NCBI GenBank assembly: GCA_040902925.1
Contig: JBBDWJ010000223.1
Coordinates: 1 to 19,890, forward strand
Direction of reading: 5' to 3'
Length of the DNA: 19,890 nucleotides
Source: JBBDWJ01 sp040902925
GTDB lineage: Bacteria > Acidobacteriota > Terriglobia > Bryobacterales > UBA6623
Shown here: positions 1-8,160 of the stretch, piece after piece
How positions within the stretch are numbered: the first letter of the stretch is position 1
Layout of the letters: each line of letters opens with the position of its first letter
Made by a program: the position numbers and the translations under genes
Notes under the pieces: model-generated
What the model was told of the DNA's origin: nothing
Seen by the model: the letters and a program-made list of their open reading frames with translations, nothing else
Databases searched by the model: none

Positions 1-114
1 AGACGCGGGCTTATCACGCCTCGCAGCCGAATCCTTGTGAAACATGCGGGCTAGCAGCGTATAGCGCGACAGAATGACTCCGCGCGAAACATCGCGCGAG
101 TTCGGAACCACAGG

Positions 115-161
115 AAAAAAAAACGACAGGGGAGTGAGAGGGGGAGTGGGGGGAGCAGGTG
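115..161 (-). terminator. C-rich, G-poor transcript end with U9 tract (possible Rho-type termination zone)
   Basis: Directly after the stop of the 89-residue gene, the minus-strand transcript would hold a 38-nt stretch (161 to 124) with 24 C and only 3 G, followed by nine U (plus-strand A9 at 115-123). C-rich, G-poor unstructured RNA is the known character of Rho-utilisation sites. There is no GC-rich hairpin before the U tract, so this is not a classical intrinsic terminator. The assignment is inferred from composition only. Confidence 0.3.
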
Positions 162-431
162 TTAGTTCGGGTATTCCAGAAAAGCTCGCTCGGAAAGCAC
201 CATTCGTTCGAGGAGCGATTCGATCTCTTCCTGCTTGGTTTTGCGGACGCCGTTTGAGCCATTCCGCGAAACCGGCGAAGCCGTAGTCAGCGGATCGTCC
301 TCGTCGTAGCCCGCGTCAGCGTCGAGCAACTGCCCGACCGCCGCTTCGAAGCGCTCGTCTTCCTCGATCCCGTCTTGCCAATTGGCGTCATAGGTGTCTT
401 CCGAAGTCAGACGTATAGCTTTCTTCTTCAT
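162..431 (-). CDS. Small acidic hypothetical protein, 89 aa
   Basis: I do not recognise a family. The ATG at 431 was chosen because an AAGGAGAG Shine-Dalgarno lies about 6 nt upstream; the same frame stays open to 581 but no better start is seen there. The protein begins with a basic MKKK, then is strongly acidic through about residue 60 (runs such as GIEEDERFE and DAGYDEDDP), with a lysine/glutamate-rich, probably helical segment near residues 64-80 (KTKQEEIESLLERM). There is no signal peptide, membrane segment or cysteine. It is on the same strand as the 793-1386 gene but 361 bp away, so it is probably transcribed on its own. The good ribosome site and charged composition support a real small cytoplasmic protein. 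Its role is unknown. Confidence 0.6.
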   Translation of the reverse strand: MKKKAIRLTSEDTYDANWQDGIEEDERFEAAVGQLLDADAGYDEDDPLTTASPVSRNGSNGVRKTKQEEIESLLERMVLSERAFLEYPN

Positions 432-792
432 TCGCAACTCTCCTTGCAACTCCCGGTGGGAACCCAAAGCCGGATGACCGGCGCCCCACATTGATGTAAG
501 CAATCTGCCTGCCACCGGCTGAAGATTCGCGAGCTGAAAGCAAGACAAGGGTTTAAGAGCAGGCACAAAACACAAAGGCACGGAAAACCTGATGCAGATT
601 ACCGGTTCTTCCGTGTAAATGCGTCTAAGGGTTAAGCAATAAGGAGAAGTGGCGACGGTACTATGACCAGCCTATGACTCGAGCGCGGAAACCCGGTAGC
701 GTTTCAAAGCGGACCCGCATCGAAAGCCGCCGATCGCAACCCCAGAACGGTTGTCGGCGAGGAGCACGCGGCGTCCTGCGGGCGCCAATCAG
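432..792. other. Gene-free stretch of 361 bp
   Basis: This separates two minus-strand genes and must contain the promoter of the 89-residue gene. I could not identify a convincing -35/-10 pair. A T/G-rich stretch on the minus strand near 560-590 resembles degenerate intergenic sequence. Short plus-strand frames (for example 674-868) have no ribosome site and arginine/serine-rich translations, so I do not call them genes. No tRNA cloverleaf or other RNA was recognised. Confidence 0.5.
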
Positions 793-1386
793 CTACGGGC
801 CTGGCGGCGGACGCCAGTCGATAGCAAACGACCAGGCGAGGCGGAGGGCGCACTCTTCGACCGAGTAGCGCCGCAGCCACTCGGCTTTTTTCGAGCCGTA
901 CCAAACCACCGCGTCATCTTGCGGCGAGATCAGCCAGACCGTGACTTTTGCCGTCAAGCCTTGCGCGGCGGTGCGAAAAAAGCTGTCGACGCGGCCGAGC
1001 ACGACGAAATCGAAGCCTCGTTCGCGGCCATCAGCGGCCACGGCGGCGATGCGGCTCGCCTCGTTCCAGCGCGAGGCTTCCCAGTCTGGCGTCTGATCCC
1101 AAGGTGCGCCCGGCACGTGCGTGACGCTCGCCGCCGAACCTTCTTGCAGTAGCGCTTGCGTCAGCAGCGGACCAAACTCGGGTGGCCTGGGCTCGCCGCC
1201 TTGCACGATGACGAATGGATAGACGCCCAGCCTGCGGTCGAGCAGCACCAGGTGCGTGCGGTAAACAAAAAGGTGGGTTGTGATATCAGGGTCAGCGCGC
1301 TTGAACCACGGCACGGCTTGCAGGCGCCCCGCCAGGTTGGAAACCCCGGCTAGGATCAGCAGAACGAGCGCGACACGGCAGGCCAT
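793..1386 (-). CDS. Exported or membrane-anchored hypothetical protein, 197 aa
   Basis: The N-terminus (MACRVALVLLILAGVSNLAG) is a hydrophobic segment fitting a signal peptide or single anchor; the early cysteine is at residue 3 and does not sit in a normal lipobox. The remaining ~170 residues look soluble and mixed alpha/beta, with several hydrophobic strands (THLFVYRTHLVLL, YPFVIVQGG, FDFVVLGRV, KVTVWLISP). I do not recognise the fold. An AGG-type sequence (CGGAGAGG) lies immediately before the ATG, with unusually short spacing. The gene follows the SGNH-hydrolase-like gene on the same strand after 86 bp, so co-transcription and a shared envelope role are possible. That link is inference. 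Confidence 0.7.
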   Translation of the reverse strand: MACRVALVLLILAGVSNLAGRLQAVPWFKRADPDITTHLFVYRTHLVLLDRRLGVYPFVIVQGGEPRPPEFGPLLTQALLQEGSAASVTHVPGAPWDQTPDWEASRWNEASRIAAVAADGRERGFDFVVLGRVDSFFRTAAQGLTAKVTVWLISPQDDAVVWYGSKKAEWLRRYSVEECALRLAWSFAIDWRPPPGP

Positions 1387-1472
1387 CCTCTCCGTAATCG
1401 GCTGCGAGGCCGGTCACGGTTAGCCCGTGGGCTCACACGCCAGCCGTTTCGTAAACAGGGATCTGCGCAGGC

Positions 1473-2888
1473 TCACCATCCATCGGTTTCCAGACGCTCC
1501 ACAATTGCCTGCCCGGCAGCTTCGTAGCCCTCTGCCGTAAAGTGCCCTGGATAAGGATAGAGAAACTCGCCTGAGAGCTGGCCCGCTTGCTCAAAAACAG
1601 GTTCGATATCGATGACTTTGATCTCGAGCGCTCGGGCGATGTCGAGAATGCGCTGCCGCCTTTGTTCCGGCGTTCCCTGCTGCCAGTGGCGCAGCGAACT
1701 CTGCTCAACGGTATAGTGAACCGGCAGATAGACCAGATACAACGCGCCGCCCCAGGAGTGCACCGCGTCGCGGGCAGTTCCCAGTATCCCGGAAAAGGCA
1801 TCCCACTGATCGTCCTGGCGCGCCGCCACGGAGTACGCCGCCCGGCGGACTCGTTCGAGCGCCACGAAAGCCAACGCGCCGCTGCGCTGTCCACTGCCGC
1901 TACTGTCGTCGCTACTTCTGAGCTTCTCGACATAGTCGCGAAGCGCTGCATCGATCTCCGGCTGCCTCTGCTCGAGATTCTGCAATTGCGCGGTTCTCTG
2001 CCAATAGCGCAGCAATAGAGGTGATGTAAGCTCCCTGTTCAAGTCCTCGCCAAGGTCGTTAACTTCGCACACCACCCAAAGCACAACCCGCGGACGCCGC
2101 CGCGGCAAATACTCCAACAGTGCCGCCAACTCGGTCAATGGCCCGTTGCCCCCGTAGCCGAGGTTCAGCGTCAGCGGCCAACGCCGCCGAACCACGGCAA
2201 CAAGATTGCGCTCGCTCGGCACGGAGGCGCCCTGCGTGAACGAGTCGCCGACGGCCGCCACATCAATCTGCGGCAGCGGCCAGATCCCCGGAGGATTGTG
2301 GAACCCATGCTCATCGGAACGATAGATAAGATAGCGGCCCTCTTCGTTGCCATAGACGGTTTCCACGTTGGCGATGCCGGCGAGAGGCTGCAACTGCCGG
2401 CCTTGACTGTCGCGCAGTGTGCTTTCCGATCCGTCTTCAGTAGCTCGGAGGAGCGTGGATGGATGAACCGCGGGCCAGGCATCACGGCCCTGACGGCGCA
2501 GATCCTCGACGACCTCCCTCGACGAACGCTGGTCGTAGGCAATGCCTTTTTCCTGCGCGTATCGCAGTCGAGCATCGGCGAGTCGCGCACCCTGCGCGCG
2601 TTCCAACCAGCCGGCAGCCGCCTCGACAAGCCACGGTAGTGGAGCCATGACGAAAAGCATCACAGCGAGCCGCGCCCGTCGCGCGCCGCGCAAAAAACCA
2701 CCGAGCGCGGCGGCGGCCAGAAGCCCCACGGGCACGTAGTAGGCGGATTTCGGCGCATCCGCCGCCACAAGCGTAACTACAACGGCGCAGCACAGGACCG
2801 CCAGAACCACGAGCAGCGCGCGGCCAATTCGTTCCTCCCGGCTTGCGGGCCGAATGCTTTCGGGTAAGCTCTGACCGTCCAAACTCAT
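1473..2888 (-). CDS. SGNH/GDSL-hydrolase-like membrane protein, 471 aa
   Basis: Two or three N-terminal hydrophobic segments (about residues 22-43, 50-66 and 72-92) precede a large domain that should lie outside the cytoplasmic membrane. This domain has the SGNH block pattern: block I AAVGDSFTQG with the presumed nucleophile Ser216, block II/III glycine and asparagine in LGYGGNGP (residues 243-250), a VND near residue 277, and block V GHFTAEGY with His449. Family members deacylate or transfer acyl groups on polysaccharides and lipids; AlgJ/AlgX-type proteins acetylate exopolysaccharide. The usual acidic residue just before the block V histidine is missing (YPYPGH), so catalysis may rely on a Ser-His pair or be altered. 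No MBOAT acyltransferase partner is in the window. The gene is divergent from kdsC with a 188-bp gap. The substrate is unknown. Confidence 0.8.
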   Translation of the reverse strand: MSLDGQSLPESIRPASREERIGRALLVVLAVLCCAVVVTLVAADAPKSAYYVPVGLLAAAALGGFLRGARRARLAVMLFVMAPLPWLVEAAAGWLERAQGARLADARLRYAQEKGIAYDQRSSREVVEDLRRQGRDAWPAVHPSTLLRATEDGSESTLRDSQGRQLQPLAGIANVETVYGNEEGRYLIYRSDEHGFHNPPGIWPLPQIDVAAVGDSFTQGASVPSERNLVAVVRRRWPLTLNLGYGGNGPLTELAALLEYLPRRRPRVVLWVVCEVNDLGEDLNRELTSPLLLRYWQRTAQLQNLEQRQPEIDAALRDYVEKLRSSDDSSGSGQRSGALAFVALERVRRAAYSVAARQDDQWDAFSGILGTARDAVHSWGGALYLVYLPVHYTVEQSSLRHWQQGTPEQRRQRILDIARALEIKVIDIEPVFEQAGQLSGEFLYPYPGHFTAEGYEAAGQAIVERLETDGW

Positions 2889-3076
2889 CGTGGCCCGAGT
2901 TCATCGAGGCCGCGCGGTTCGTTGAGAACCGAAACGCGCCAACGCATCAAGCTTAACCGGACATGTACGGTGCGGCAGCGACGGCGTGATATGGCCGCGT
3001 GAAAATCAAAGACATCGCCGGCCAGAGAACACAATGATCCCATTCGTACTAGGATAGTAGAATCGCATTTTCGCCT

Positions 3077-3634
3077 ATGCCGCAAACCAATTCGTACACG
3101 CCCGAGTTGATCGAGCGAGCCTCCAAAATCAAGCTTCTGTTGATGGATTGCGACGGCGTGCTCACCGACGGCCGCATCTACCTGCTCGAAGGTCCCGACG
3201 GAAAACTTTTCGAGACCAAGACCTTCAACACCAAAGACGGCATCGCGCTGGCCTGGGCCTATGCAGCGGGAATCGGGACCGGCATCATCAGCGGCCGCAA
3301 GTCCCCGGCGGTCGAAGAGCGCGCGCGGACGGCCCACATGCGCTACCTGTTTCAGGGAAACACGACCAAGCTGCCGCTGTTCGACGAGGTGTTGAAAGAT
3401 TCGGGTCTCGACCCCGCCGAGATCGGCTACGTCGGCGACGACCTGACCGATCTGCCGCTGATGCACCGCTGCGGGCTTGCGGCGGCGCCGGCCGATTCGA
3501 CGCCCGAAGTGCTCGAAGCCGCTCATTTCGTCACGCCGGCCGCCGGCGGCGAGGGCGCCGTTCGCCACGTCATCGAGCTGCTGCTGGTAGCGCAAAACCG
3601 CTGGGACGAAGTGCTGGCAAAATACAACGTATAA
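3077..3634 (+). CDS. kdsC: 3-deoxy-D-manno-octulosonate 8-phosphate phosphatase, HAD family
   Basis: KdsC removes phosphate from KDO-8-phosphate to give free KDO for the inner core of lipopolysaccharide; it is a cytoplasmic, Mg-dependent tetrameric enzyme. At 185 aa it has the compact, cap-less C0 HAD size typical of the family. Motif I is LLMDCDGVLTDG (nucleophile Asp24, Asp26), motif II is the ISGR serine near residue 72, the motif III lysine is probably K98 in NTTKLP, and motif IV is VGDDLTDLP (residues 119-127). DGVLTDGRIY is characteristic of KdsC as against other HAD phosphatases. The ATG at 3077 has no clear Shine-Dalgarno. A TAGAAT hexamer at 3058-3063 could be a -10 box, giving a very short leader. 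The gene is followed after 6 bp by the membrane glycosyltransferase, so the two are likely co-transcribed. Confidence 0.93.
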   Translation: MPQTNSYTPELIERASKIKLLLMDCDGVLTDGRIYLLEGPDGKLFETKTFNTKDGIALAWAYAAGIGTGIISGRKSPAVEERARTAHMRYLFQGNTTKLPLFDEVLKDSGLDPAEIGYVGDDLTDLPLMHRCGLAAAPADSTPEVLEAAHFVTPAAGGEGAVRHVIELLLVAQNRWDEVLAKYNV

Positions 3635-3640
3635 GCCTTC

Positions 3641-5425
3641 ATGAAAGCCTCCAGCCGACGCAAGCGCTCAGCCTCTGCGGGCTCGAAGCCTCCGCCAGCC
3701 TCTTCTTCGACATCCACGCCAAAGGCTCGCGCCGGAAGTCTGCTTGTTTGGGGCATCGCGGCAGGCTTCGTTCTATTGGCGCTGTTGATCTATTGGCCAA
3801 GCCTGCACGGCCCATTCATCCTAGATGACTTCGATTTGATGGAAGCTTTCAGCGCGGTGCGCGCCGGCGACCGCCTCGCGCTGCTGCGCACTCTTCGGCC
3901 CGTGTTGATGCTGACCTACGTTTGGAATCATCGACTGGCCGGCGGGTTCGACCCGTTTTATTTTCACCTCACCAACGTTCTGTTGCATGGCCTGAATGCG
4001 ATTCTGCTGTGGCGATTTTTGGCTACCCTTTTTGCCCCAGGACGCTTCGACGACTGGGTTCCGCCGCCGCTGCGTTCGCTTCTGATCTATGGCGTCCCGT
4101 TGCTGTTTCTGACTTCTCCGATTCAGACCGAGTCGGTCGCCTACATCAGCAGCCGGTCGGAGGTCCTTTCGACAACCTTCTACCTGCTAGCGCTGTGGGT
4201 GTTTGCCTCCGCACTCCGCGAGACCAAACCCTGGGTCACCGCGCTGCTGGTCATCGTGTTCTCCGGCGCGGCGGCGCTGACCAAGCAGGACAAAGTAACG
4301 CTGCCGGTTGCCATTCTGCTGTTGGACTACCTGCTTCTCGCCCGCACCGACTGGCGGCGGCTCAAAGAAAACCTGCCGACCTACGGGCTGTTCGCCGTTG
4401 GGCTCGTGGCGGCGTTCTTCGTAGTTATCCGCCCGGTTCTGTTCGCGGGCTCCGCCGGGTTCGGCCTCGATTGGCAGACTTACGTGCTCACCCAGTTCCG
4501 CGTGGTGTTTTTGTATCTCAGGTTGTTGCTCGTGCCCGTGGGATTGAATCTTGACCGCGATATCGCTCCCTCGCAAACACTCTGGGAACACTTCTCGTGG
4601 CTGGCGCTGCTGGGTCTCGTCGCCCTCGTCGCGCTCGTCATTTGGTATCACCGGCGCTATCCCGTTGTGGCGTTCGGAGCCATGTTTTTTCTGCTGGGGC
4701 TGGCGCCCGGCTTTTATCCCCGGCTGGACTATGCCGCTGAGCGCTGGCTCTATTTGCCTTCGATCGGCTTCTTCTTCACGGCGGTGATTCTTCTATACCG
4801 ATCGATCGGCTCGGCGCGTCCGGCCGCGGCCGTGCTGGCCGCGCTGGCCGTCGCGTATTCGATCGGAACCTATCAGCGCAGCACGGTGTGGGCCAGCGAC
4901 GTGCGGTTATGGCAAGACACCGTCGAGAAGTCGCCGCAAAAAGTCCGTCCCCTGATGTGGCTGGGGCGGATCTACATCGACCGCGGCCAATACGCGCTGG
5001 CCCTCCAGGCTCTTGAAGCAGCACAGCCGTTTGTCGAGCAGGGCTCGGAAGAACACGCTCATCTGCTAAGCAACATCGGTTTGGCGCACGCCAACATGAA
5101 GGACCATGCCAGCGCCATCCAGGCCTACCGGCGTGCGATCGAGATGATTCCCGACGAACCGTTGTTTCACTGCCACCTTGCCGTTGCACTGATTCGCATC
5201 GGCCGGAAGGAGGAAGGCTGGCAGGCGTTCGCGAAAGCTTTCGAATACGTCGATCTTCAGCCGGAACCCTACCTGCTACGCGGTCAGGAGCATTTTCTGG
5301 AGCGCCGCTATCGCGAAGCCGCGGCAGATTATCGCCAAGCGGTTCGCTTGCGTCCAGGGAACCCGAAAGCAAGCCGGAATCTCAGCGCGGCGGAAGAGGC
5401 GCTGCGGCAGATGGGATTGGAATAG
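3641..5425 (+). CDS. TMTC-like multi-pass membrane glycosyltransferase with C-terminal TPR repeats, 594 aa
   Basis: A basic, Ser/Pro-rich cytoplasmic tail (residues 1-32) leads into about ten hydrophobic segments up to residue ~410. The first loop holds the acidic pair Asp62-Asp63 (FILDDFD), the position of the catalytic aspartate in GT-C/PMT-type transferases. Hallmarks of the TMTC/DUF1736 group are FHLTNVLLHGLNA (107-119), AERWLYLPSIGF (366-377) and VWASDVRLWQDTVEKSP (416-432). Three or four TPRs follow (about residues 436-585). Relatives use polyprenyl-phosphate sugars to glycosylate proteins on the far side of the membrane; the sugar and target here cannot be told. The start is 6 bp after the kdsC stop and lacks its own clear ribosome site, suggesting translational coupling. 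Co-location with kdsC points to cell-envelope glycan work. Confidence 0.85.
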   Translation: MKASSRRKRSASAGSKPPPASSSTSTPKARAGSLLVWGIAAGFVLLALLIYWPSLHGPFILDDFDLMEAFSAVRAGDRLALLRTLRPVLMLTYVWNHRLAGGFDPFYFHLTNVLLHGLNAILLWRFLATLFAPGRFDDWVPPPLRSLLIYGVPLLFLTSPIQTESVAYISSRSEVLSTTFYLLALWVFASALRETKPWVTALLVIVFSGAAALTKQDKVTLPVAILLLDYLLLARTDWRRLKENLPTYGLFAVGLVAAFFVVIRPVLFAGSAGFGLDWQTYVLTQFRVVFLYLRLLLVPVGLNLDRDIAPSQTLWEHFSWLALLGLVALVALVIWYHRRYPVVAFGAMFFLLGLAPGFYPRLDYAAERWLYLPSIGFFFTAVILLYRSIGSARPAAAVLAALAVAYSIGTYQRSTVWASDVRLWQDTVEKSPQKVRPLMWLGRIYIDRGQYALALQALEAAQPFVEQGSEEHAHLLSNIGLAHANMKDHASAIQAYRRAIEMIPDEPLFHCHLAVALIRIGRKEEGWQAFAKAFEYVDLQPEPYLLRGQEHFLERRYREAAADYRQAVRLRPGNPKASRNLSAAEEALRQMGLE

Positions 5426-5476
5426 AGGATCGACAGTCAGCGCCTTGGGACAGCCCGTTGTTCGCCCCCGGCGGCC

Positions 5477-6856
5477 CTACCCCAGCGGCTTCAACTCACC
5501 AAGCATCGTGGGAACCAGCTCACTCACCGTGGGGTGAATATGCACTGCTCTTTGAATCACCATATAGGGCGCCTTCGCGTACATCACATCGAGGATCGAA
5601 TGAATGACTTCGTCGCCGCCCACGCCTAGAATCGAAGCTCCGAGGATGTGTTTGGTCTCGGCGTCCACGAGAACTTTCATGAAGCCCTGCGTCTCGCCCT
5701 TCTCGATCGCGCGCGAAACTTTCGTCATCGGGCGAGTGCCGATCAACGCCTTGCGGCCAGACTCGCGCACTTGCTGTTCGGTTTGTCCTGCCCTTCCTAA
5801 AGGCGGGTCGGTGTAGAGAGCATACGCCGGAATGCGGTCGCTCACTCGCCGCGGGTCGTTGTCGAACAGGTTGGCCGCCACGATTTCGTAGTCGTTATAC
5901 GAGGTGTGCGTGAAGGCCCCGCGGCCGTTGCAATCGCCCAGAGCCCAGATGCCTTCGGCGGAAGTGCGCAACTGGTCGTCAACCTCGATAACGCCTCCCT
6001 TGCCGGTTTTGACGCCCGCCGTGTCGAGCCCCAGATCGTGCGTATTGAGCGTGCGGCCGGTTGCCACCAGAAGGTGGCTGCCGGCTACCTCGTGGGGCTT
6101 CCCGTGACACTTCATCTTGATGGCAATCTTGCCGCCGCGGTTCTCGACCTGATAATCGCCAGTATTCACACAGATCTGAATTCCCTCTTTCTCGATAATC
6201 TCCTGGACCGCGTTGGCATTGTCCTGATCCTCGGACGTCAACAGCCGTTCGCCGCGCTGCACGATAGTGACCTCACTGCCAAAGCGGCGGTACATTTGCC
6301 CGAACTCCAGCGCGATATAGCCGCCGCCAAGGATGAGCAGATGCTGCGGCAGAAAATCAACCTCCATCATCGTGGAATTGGTGAAATAGGGAACCGTGTC
6401 GAGACCGGCAACCGGCGGAACAAACGCGCGTCCGCCCACGTTGATGAAAATGCGATCGGCTTCGAGCAAGTCATCGTTGACGCGAACCGACCTCGGGCCC
6501 TCGAAGCGCCCTTGGCCATGAAAGATCGTGGCGTTCTCCATCGACTCGAGCCACTTGCCAAGACCCTCATTCGAGTTTCTTACGATCTCGTCTTTGCGCT
6601 GCTTGACCTTCTTCATGTCAACGGTGATTTGTCCGCCGGCGGAGAATCCATAGTCGCCCCCGCGCCGGGCCATATGAACCGCGTGGGCGCTTGCAACGAG
6701 CGCTTTGGTCGGAGTGCAGCCGGTGTTCACACAAGTGCCGCCTAATTTCTTCCGCTCGATCACGGCGGTCTTCAGGCCCTCGCTATTCAAGCGTCCCGCA
6801 AGCGACGGGCCAGCCTGGCCGGTGCCAATGATGATTGCGTCAAACTTCTTCGCCAT
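5477..6856 (-). CDS. FAD-dependent pyridine nucleotide-disulfide oxidoreductase (mercuric reductase-like), 459 aa
   Basis: This is a class I flavin disulfide reductase. The FAD-binding dinucleotide fold is at residues 8-16 (IIGTGQAG), the redox-active disulfide is C42/C47 in GGTCVNTGCTPTK, the NAD(P)-binding fold is LILGGGYIALEFG (173-185), the second FAD motif is WALGDCNG (304-311), and the C-terminal dimerisation domain ends with the His441/Glu446 pair in HIHPTVSE. It lacks the N-terminal metal-binding domain and the vicinal C-terminal cysteine pair that MerA needs for Hg(II), so despite the usual database label it is unlikely to be a true mercuric reductase. It also lacks lipoamide or glutathione reductase context. 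The physiological substrate is unknown, possibly a thiol, quinone or metal stress target. It is convergent with the TMTC-like gene and about 117 bp downstream of the enolase-superfamily gene. Confidence 0.88.
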   Translation of the reverse strand: MAKKFDAIIIGTGQAGPSLAGRLNSEGLKTAVIERKKLGGTCVNTGCTPTKALVASAHAVHMARRGGDYGFSAGGQITVDMKKVKQRKDEIVRNSNEGLGKWLESMENATIFHGQGRFEGPRSVRVNDDLLEADRIFINVGGRAFVPPVAGLDTVPYFTNSTMMEVDFLPQHLLILGGGYIALEFGQMYRRFGSEVTIVQRGERLLTSEDQDNANAVQEIIEKEGIQICVNTGDYQVENRGGKIAIKMKCHGKPHEVAGSHLLVATGRTLNTHDLGLDTAGVKTGKGGVIEVDDQLRTSAEGIWALGDCNGRGAFTHTSYNDYEIVAANLFDNDPRRVSDRIPAYALYTDPPLGRAGQTEQQVRESGRKALIGTRPMTKVSRAIEKGETQGFMKVLVDAETKHILGASILGVGGDEVIHSILDVMYAKAPYMVIQRAVHIHPTVSELVPTMLGELKPLG

Positions 6857-6973
6857 AGTGTCCTTATGGTTCCGCCGAACGGTTGGATTCGCTCGTCTTT
6901 AAGAGTTTGACACGGGTGGAGACGTGCAGTTACAACGGCCACCAGCGGTGAATAGCAACGGTCGCGCCCGGCA

Positions 6974-8092
6974 TCACGCCACGCGATACTTCTCAATGGC
7001 TTCCAGGTCGAGCTCAACCCCTAGACCGGGCTCACAAGGAATCTCCAAATACCCGTCGCGAGCCTCGATCTTCTGGCGCGTGATGAAGTCGCGCAAGGTT
7101 GTTTCTTCCTCGACGACAAACTCGAGAATGAACGAGTTGGGAATCGAGTTGAGAAAATGCAGCGCCGCCGCGACATTGATGTAAGTCGTAAAACCGTGGT
7201 TGACGACCGGCAGTCCGCGGTCCACAGCCAGGCTCGCCACCTTCATGGCTTCCGTGAATCCACCGACGCGGGTCAGATCAACCTGCACGACGTCGATCTT
7301 GCCTTGGTCCATGAGCTGCAGGAATGACTGCCGGTTACTTTCTTCCTCGCCCGCTGCGATGCGAACTTCGGTCGCCTCCGAGAGCTTGCGGTAGCCTTCG
7401 TAGTCGTCGGGCATGAGCGGCTCTTCGAGCCAGTAAATCCGCTGCTCGGAAAAAGCGCGCGCCCGCTGGATGGCGGTCTTGGCGTCCCACACCAACCCCG
7501 CGTCGATCATCAGGTCAGCATCGTCGCCGAGCCCTCTGCGGGCCTCGCGCACCAGCGCGATGTCGGTCTGCTCGTCACGCCCCATGGGTTCCCAACCGAA
7601 TTTCACGGCGCTGAAACCACGATCGCGAAAACGCCGCGCGCGTTCGCCCGTTTCGCTGGGCGTCGCGCCAAACAGCGAGCTGGCATAGGCGCGGATATTC
7701 TTGTGGAAGCCACCGCCGAGCAGCTTCCATATCGGCTGTCCCAAAGCCTTGCCCTTGATGTCCCACAAAGCCATATCGATGCCGCTCATGGCGTGCATTC
7801 CCACGCCGCGGCGTCCGCCGTAGATATTGCCGCGGTACATCTTGTGCCAGAGATACTCGGTCTCGAAAGGGTCCTCCCCGATAACAAGCTGGGCCAACCC
7901 GCAAGCGGTGGTATGCGAAAACGGTCCCTCAATCGCACCCTTGGCGGCCATGGGCGCCGAATCGACCTCGCCGATGCCGGTGATGCCGGCGTCGGTATGC
8001 ACCTGAACAATCAGCGCGTCCTGGCCGCTGTCACACTGTTCCTTCACTTGCGGCAGGCGCAGATAGATTGCTTCAACTGCGGTAATTTTCAT
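6974..8092 (-). CDS. Mandelate racemase/muconate lactonizing enzyme family protein, probable sugar-acid dehydratase, 372 aa
   Basis: This enolase-superfamily enzyme abstracts a proton alpha to a carboxylate, with Mg2+ stabilising the enolate. The N-terminal capping domain (1-125) is followed by a TIM-type barrel. Visible residues are Lys164 in KFGW (second strand, KxG form), metal ligands Asp197 (LMIDAG), Glu223 (WLEEP) and Glu249 (AAGEE), then Asp272 (VQVDLTRVGG) and His299 (VVNHG) forming the Asp-His dyad of the mandelate racemase subgroup. This set fits acid-sugar dehydratases or racemases. The exact sugar acid cannot be read from sequence. An AGGAG lies about 12 nt upstream of the start, directly beside a 12-bp palindrome (8110-8121) that could be an operator. 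No transporter or aldolase of a sugar-acid pathway is adjacent on the same strand. Confidence 0.88.
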   Translation of the reverse strand: MKITAVEAIYLRLPQVKEQCDSGQDALIVQVHTDAGITGIGEVDSAPMAAKGAIEGPFSHTTACGLAQLVIGEDPFETEYLWHKMYRGNIYGGRRGVGMHAMSGIDMALWDIKGKALGQPIWKLLGGGFHKNIRAYASSLFGATPSETGERARRFRDRGFSAVKFGWEPMGRDEQTDIALVREARRGLGDDADLMIDAGLVWDAKTAIQRARAFSEQRIYWLEEPLMPDDYEGYRKLSEATEVRIAAGEEESNRQSFLQLMDQGKIDVVQVDLTRVGGFTEAMKVASLAVDRGLPVVNHGFTTYINVAAALHFLNSIPNSFILEFVVEEETTLRDFITRQKIEARDGYLEIPCEPGLGVELDLEAIEKYRVA

Positions 8093-8109
8093 GACAAACT
8101 CGATCTCCT

Positions 8110-8121
8110 GGCAGGCCTGCC
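8110..8121 (-). promoter_or_regulatory. 12-bp perfect palindrome beside the ribosome site of the sugar-acid enzyme gene
   Basis: GGCAGGCCTGCC is a perfect palindrome that ends directly against the AGGAG ribosome site of the 6974-8092 gene (site at 8105-8109 on the plus strand). It could be a dimeric repressor site, or a short RNA stem near the ribosome site. In GC-rich DNA a 12-bp palindrome can also arise by chance, so the function is inferred from position only. Confidence 0.3.
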
Positions 8122-8160
8122 GCGCCGCTGAGCCGCGATCGCAGTTTTCCGGTCAAGCGT

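Noticed and set aside
129..158. G-quadruplex at the G runs near 129-158
   Set aside because: Only three long G runs are present and the fourth is GG, so a stable three-layer quadruplex is not supported; the C-rich RNA reading is more relevant to the adjacent gene.
674..868. Short plus-strand ORF after an AAGGAG at about 640
   Set aside because: The ribosome-like site is too far from the ATG and the product is Arg/Ser-rich with no resemblance to known proteins.
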